Below are positions 60,955-64,000 of a stretch of DNA of 64,000 nt, piece after piece. Under the pieces are notes generated by a model. It was not told the origin of the DNA and searched no databases. It saw only the letters and a list, made by a program, of their open reading frames with translations. The stretch comes from Filimonas sp. GTDB taxonomy: Bacteria > Bacteroidota > Bacteroidia > Chitinophagales > Chitinophagaceae. Location of the stretch: assembly GCA_017306865.1 (NCBI GenBank), contig JAFKHH010000014.1, forward strand, positions 248,001 to 312,000. Direction: 5' to 3'. The translations under genes and the position numbers were made by a program. Numbering within the stretch: the first letter of the stretch is position 1; every line of letters begins with the position of its first letter.

Positions 60955-61396
60955 GCTGGATGATTTTGATTATTTCTTAAAACATTTCATCCGCCTAAGG
61001 CGAACTAAGTATCGCAAAGGGCGCAAAGGAGACGCAGAGATCGCAAAGTTTTCCTTTTACGATTGCCGCTTCGCGACTTTTGGATTTGCCACAGAGGCAC
61101 AGAAACACAGAATTGAGTTCCCAGGAGTCGCAGAGCGGCTCTCTCTATGTGATCTATGTTCTCTTGAATAAATCGTTCATTACTATTAGTTGATAGCACT
61201 CAATTTATCCTATGTGCCTATGTACCTTATGCTCCTATGTGGTGAAAAAAATATCGCTTCGATTTCGTCATTATTCACACTTCCCACATACTCACTACTG
61301 ACCACTCACTACTCATATTTGCCACAGAGACACAGAAACACAGAAGTGAGGCCTCCCCTATTCACGATTACCGTCTCACGATTCACGATTCTGCCC
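60955..61396. repeat. Repeat-filled gap between SusD and the sulfatase
   Basis: 60990-61165 is a degenerate repeat of AAAGGCGCAAAGG and CACAGAAACACAG motifs with CGCTTCGCGAC. 61200-61335 is an inverted copy of 34600-34740, with the heptad array at 61289-61316 (minus strand ATGAGTA, GTGAGTG, GTCAGTA, GTGAGTA). 61360-61392 has CACGATT motifs immediately beyond the SusD stop. There is no gene and no clear terminator, so the sulfatase may have its own promoter. Confidence 0.75.
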
Positions 61397-63070
61397 CTAG
61401 TACTTTGGATTTTGAATAAAACCTGCATTGTGGTTTACATCAAACTCTGTTGCCGGTATCGGGTACAGCTCGTGCTTACCATCCATAAAGTTTGTACCAG
61501 CTACATACGCATAGTTGCTCCTGTATGCTTTCAATGCAGTTTGTGCGGCACGCAGGCTTTGGCCAAGTATATTCCAGCGGATAAGGTCTGCTTTTCTGCC
61601 ACCTTCAAAACAAAGCTCCCACGCACGTTCCTGTTTTACTGCATCAAAAAAGCTTTGCTTGTTCAGACCCGCAGGCAAGTCTACCGTTGCATCTGCTGTC
61701 GTCAATGGTTTACCAAAGCCTCTTCTGCGTACCATATTTATTGCATCATACGCGGCCTGGTTCGGCCCTTCGTTTATTTCATTTTCTGCTTCAGCACGCA
61801 TCAGCAATACATCTGCATAGCGTAGTACACACCAGTTAATATCTGTGTTGTTTAAATCTTTAGGTGATGTTCCCTGCCAGTCGCGCCTCCATTTGCCCGG
61901 CGCCCATGCCTCATCCTGCCTGCCTGTTGTTTGCGGCACTATTGCACCTGTAGCGTCCAGCTTATACGTACATACCGCAACATCTCTTCTCAAATCGCCG
62001 GTCTTATAACTTTTTTGAAAGAGCGCAGTTGTTTTGTAAAATGAATTGGCACGTCCGTAAGGATTACCTGCATCGGCAACGGGCGCATTCCATGTTCCTA
62101 CCCAGCCACTGTTTGCAGCGCCACCTGTTGTGTTATACAATGCCACTTCAAACATGCTTTCTTTCGGCTCTAATATAAACTTGCAATGATTTCTGAAGAT
62201 CTGCTCATAGCTTGCATTCAGTACATGCTCACCAGACTCCATTACTTCTTTTGTTTGCTTAAGTGCGATGGCGTAATAGTCTTTATAGTTATCCGGGCGT
62301 TGTGTTTGCCCGTTCTGCCTAAGGGAATAACCACCCGCAGTCAATGCAACTCTCGCAAGTATTCCCTTCACTACACCTTTGCTTATTCTTTCATCATTTA
62401 CTTTTTTAGATGCCCATGGCACAAGGTCTATGGCTTCCGTCAGATCCTTGATCGCTTGTGTATATACCTGGTAACGGTCTGTTCTTGGCAGTTGTAGCTG
62501 GTCTGTAGCTTCGGTGGCTTTTAGTTTCATTGGCACATCGCCAAACAGACGCACCAGTTCTGCATAGTAAAAGCCGCGCAGAAATTTTGCTTCGCCCAGC
62601 ATGCGGTTCAGATCACTTTTGTCCTGCGCAGTACCGCTGGTAAACTGTGTCATCTGCGGTATTTTTTCTATCACCAGGTTGGCCCTGTCTATCCCTTTAT
62701 ACAGCATAGTCCATACCTGCAACAGGTAACCATGCGATGGTGTAATGCCGTAGTGCGCTGCAACGCGGGGATCGTTGGAAAAATCTGCACCGGACATTTG
62801 TGCAATGTCTGTATCTATATCAAAGACCATAGATATATTAAATCCGTAAGTCTGTGTGCTGGACATTACTTCATACACACCCATTACGGCCATGTATGCT
62901 TCACTGGTATTGGTAAAAAAAGTTTCGGCAGAGAAAGAAGATTTTGGTTTTTCTTCCAGCCATTTTTTACATGAGGGTGTGGCGATAATGCATGCCGCGG
63001 CAATAGATACTTTTACTGCACTGCGTGTTATTCTTTTATATATGGATAGATAAGAAGTTTTCATTGTCAT
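61397..63070 (-). CDS. SusD/RagB-family glycan-binding lipoprotein (locus 2)
   Basis: 557 residues (start ATG 63070 or the ATG two codons later). The signal ends in a lipobox-like IIATPSCKKW (Cys near 34). SusD features: AYMAVMGVYEVMSSTQTYG, FLRGFYYAELVRLFGDVPMKL, VLRYADVLLMRAEAENEIN, and the C-terminal ELYPIPATEFDVNHNAGFIQNPKY. It follows SusC by 15 bp and forms the surface complex that captures the sulfated oligosaccharide. Confidence 0.95.
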   Translation of the reverse strand: MTMKTSYLSIYKRITRSAVKVSIAAACIIATPSCKKWLEEKPKSSFSAETFFTNTSEAYMAVMGVYEVMSSTQTYGFNISMVFDIDTDIAQMSGADFSNDPRVAAHYGITPSHGYLLQVWTMLYKGIDRANLVIEKIPQMTQFTSGTAQDKSDLNRMLGEAKFLRGFYYAELVRLFGDVPMKLKATEATDQLQLPRTDRYQVYTQAIKDLTEAIDLVPWASKKVNDERISKGVVKGILARVALTAGGYSLRQNGQTQRPDNYKDYYAIALKQTKEVMESGEHVLNASYEQIFRNHCKFILEPKESMFEVALYNTTGGAANSGWVGTWNAPVADAGNPYGRANSFYKTTALFQKSYKTGDLRRDVAVCTYKLDATGAIVPQTTGRQDEAWAPGKWRRDWQGTSPKDLNNTDINWCVLRYADVLLMRAEAENEINEGPNQAAYDAINMVRRRGFGKPLTTADATVDLPAGLNKQSFFDAVKQERAWELCFEGGRKADLIRWNILGQSLRAAQTALKAYRSNYAYVAGTNFMDGKHELYPIPATEFDVNHNAGFIQNPKY

Positions 63071-63085
63071 TGAAATTTAGTCGGG

Positions 63086-64000
63086 TTAAAAAGAAACATT
63101 CAGGCCGGCAACAAATGAGCGTGTACGCGGATAACCGCCAAAGTCTACACCCGGTGTAAGGCGGGAGGAATTGGCAACGCTTACTTCTGGATCGTAACCC
63201 GAGTAGCTGGTAAATGTGTGCAGGTTTGCCGCTGTTACATATACACGTGCGCGCGATATTTTAATTTTTGAAAGCAGCTTTACCGGGAAAGTATAGCCAA
63301 GGCTAATGTTGTTCAGGCGTATGAAGGAACCGTCTTCTATAAACCGGTCGTCCAGGCGCAATGCAGTGCCAGCGCCATTATAGGCAGGTACATTTTTTCC
63401 TTCGTTCAGTTGTTGCAGTAAGGCAGGGTCTGTTACACGTTGCCCGTTTGCATCTATCGTTATCCAGCGGTCTGCGATATAGCCGAACGCATTCGGATAG
63501 GTATTTTGTGTCATGCTGTTGTACAACCTGTTTGCATTGTACACATCGTTACCCGAACAGAAGTTGATGAATACACTCAAGTCAAAACCTTTGTAGCTAA
63601 ATGTATTATTGAAACCTCCGGTAAATTTCGGATTGGCATTACCTATTACTTCCCTGTCATCTCCTGTAATAAAACCATCGCCATTCCTGTCTTTATATTT
63701 TACATAACCCGGTTGAGGTGCATAGTTGGGATCATACGCTATGCCAGCTTTCAGCTTGTATGTTTTTGTTGTAGCGTTGTAATCGAAATCGCTTAACTGG
63801 TAAAGCCCGTTAAAACGGTAACCATACATCTGCCCTGCTGGGCCACCTACCTGTATAATATAATCTGACTCACCCAGTGCATTTATACCACCGGCAATAC
63901 CATTGCTCCAGCTTTGTACAAAGCGGGTAGATTCGCCATTGGTCAGCCCAAGAATTTTATTCCTGTTAAAGCCGATATTGAAACCGGTTGTCCATTCAAA
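63086..64000 (-). CDS. SusC-family TonB-linked channel (locus 2; N-terminal part beyond window)
   Basis: Only the C-terminal about 305 residues are inside: the frame is open to the right edge. PGYVKYKDRNGDGFITGDDREVIGNANPKFTGGFNNTFSYKGFDLSVF is the SusC carboxy-terminal calcium-like loop and barrel strands; it ends in SFVAGLNVSF, with the terminal Phe needed for barrel assembly. The operon partner of SusD at 61397-63070. Expression is probably controlled by the hybrid regulator at 52275-56339. Confidence 0.93.
   Translation of the reverse strand, partial: FEWTTGFNIGFNRNKILGLTNGESTRFVQSWSNGIAGGINALGESDYIIQVGGPAGQMYGYRFNGLYQLSDFDYNATTKTYKLKAGIAYDPNYAPQPGYVKYKDRNGDGFITGDDREVIGNANPKFTGGFNNTFSYKGFDLSVFINFCSGNDVYNANRLYNSMTQNTYPNAFGYIADRWITIDANGQRVTDPALLQQLNEGKNVPAYNGAGTALRLDDRFIEDGSFIRLNNISLGYTFPVKLLSKIKISRARVYVTAANLHTFTSYSGYDPEVSVANSSRLTPGVDFGGYPRTRSFVAGLNVSF

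Noticed and set aside
61190-61825. Plus-strand open frame of 211 codons overlapping the SusD gene
   Set aside because: Its body is antisense to SusD, and its start lies in repeat DNA.

Overview
The window comes from the chromosome of a free-living, polysaccharide-degrading member of the Bacteroidota, most likely a Chitinophagaceae-type organism. The evidence is two SusC/SusD outer-membrane pairs, a hybrid two-component regulator (propeller sensor plus AraC output), a FecI/FecR-type sigma/anti-sigma pair, LytTR signalling, many signal peptides on glycan-active enzymes, promoters of the Bacteroidota type (TTTG-N19-21-TAnnTTTG), and secreted proteins with the VGIGT...KLxVDG pattern typical of this phylum. 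No rRNA, tRNA, CRISPR array, transposase gene or prophage module was recognised.

Layout. 1-5.6 kb: the start of a siderophore-type TonB receptor, a PAS-rich histidine kinase with its single-domain response regulator, and a Nudix hydrolase. 6-14 kb: a large secreted beta-helix (GH28-like) enzyme, an orphan ABC ATPase boxed between inverted repeats, an overlapping HipA-like kinase/DUF3037 pair, and a TetR regulator with a short-chain dehydrogenase that share one operator sequence. 14-28 kb: GH20 hexosaminidase, sulfatase, two tandem fibre-like surface proteins with a homogenised C-terminal module, unknown lipo- and membrane proteins, a Tat-exported lyase-like protein and a GH3 beta-glucosidase. 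28-34.5 kb: DoxX/Crp, NmrA, a LytS/LytR-type pair and an HD protein. 35-41.5 kb: a sigma - FecR - SusC - SusD operon. 41.7-45.2 kb: DUF922 protease-like protein, HopJ-family protein and an isolated PBP2. 45.7-51.1 kb: hydrolase, phosphonatase-like HAD, OPA-type transporter, XRE-cupin regulator, MDR dehydrogenase and an alkaline-phosphatase-superfamily enzyme, together a probable organophosphonate/organophosphate utilisation locus with shared operator candidates. 51.3-64 kb: a polysaccharide utilisation locus aimed at a sulfated, uronic-acid-containing glycan (heparin-lyase-I-like lipoprotein, hybrid two-component regulator, heparinase II/III-like lyase, sulfatase, SusD, SusC).

How the genes fit together. 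The 51-64 kb locus is coherent: SusC/SusD import oligosaccharides, two lyases and a sulfatase cut and desulfate them, and the propeller sensor detects a breakdown product and switches the locus on. The 35-41.5 kb locus is a second importer under sigma/anti-sigma control with no enzymes of its own. The scattered GH20, GH3, GH28-like and sulfatase genes add to the same glycan-degrading lifestyle.

The least expected content is non-coding. The intergenic spaces are filled with at least six families of short interspersed repeats: (i) hairpins whose loop is complementary to a downstream hexamer, with a compensated base change between copies; (ii) heptad arrays with an invariant variant unit in the penultimate position, mostly just behind stop codons; (iii) 132-bp elements with 28-bp terminal inverted repeats; (iv) a 256-bp element inserted into (iii) at the same palindrome twice; (v) GTTCGACATG hairpin elements; (vi) paired hairpins with complementary loops. 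They supply the stop codon and last residues of at least two proteins. These repeat systems are the best candidates for undescribed biology here.
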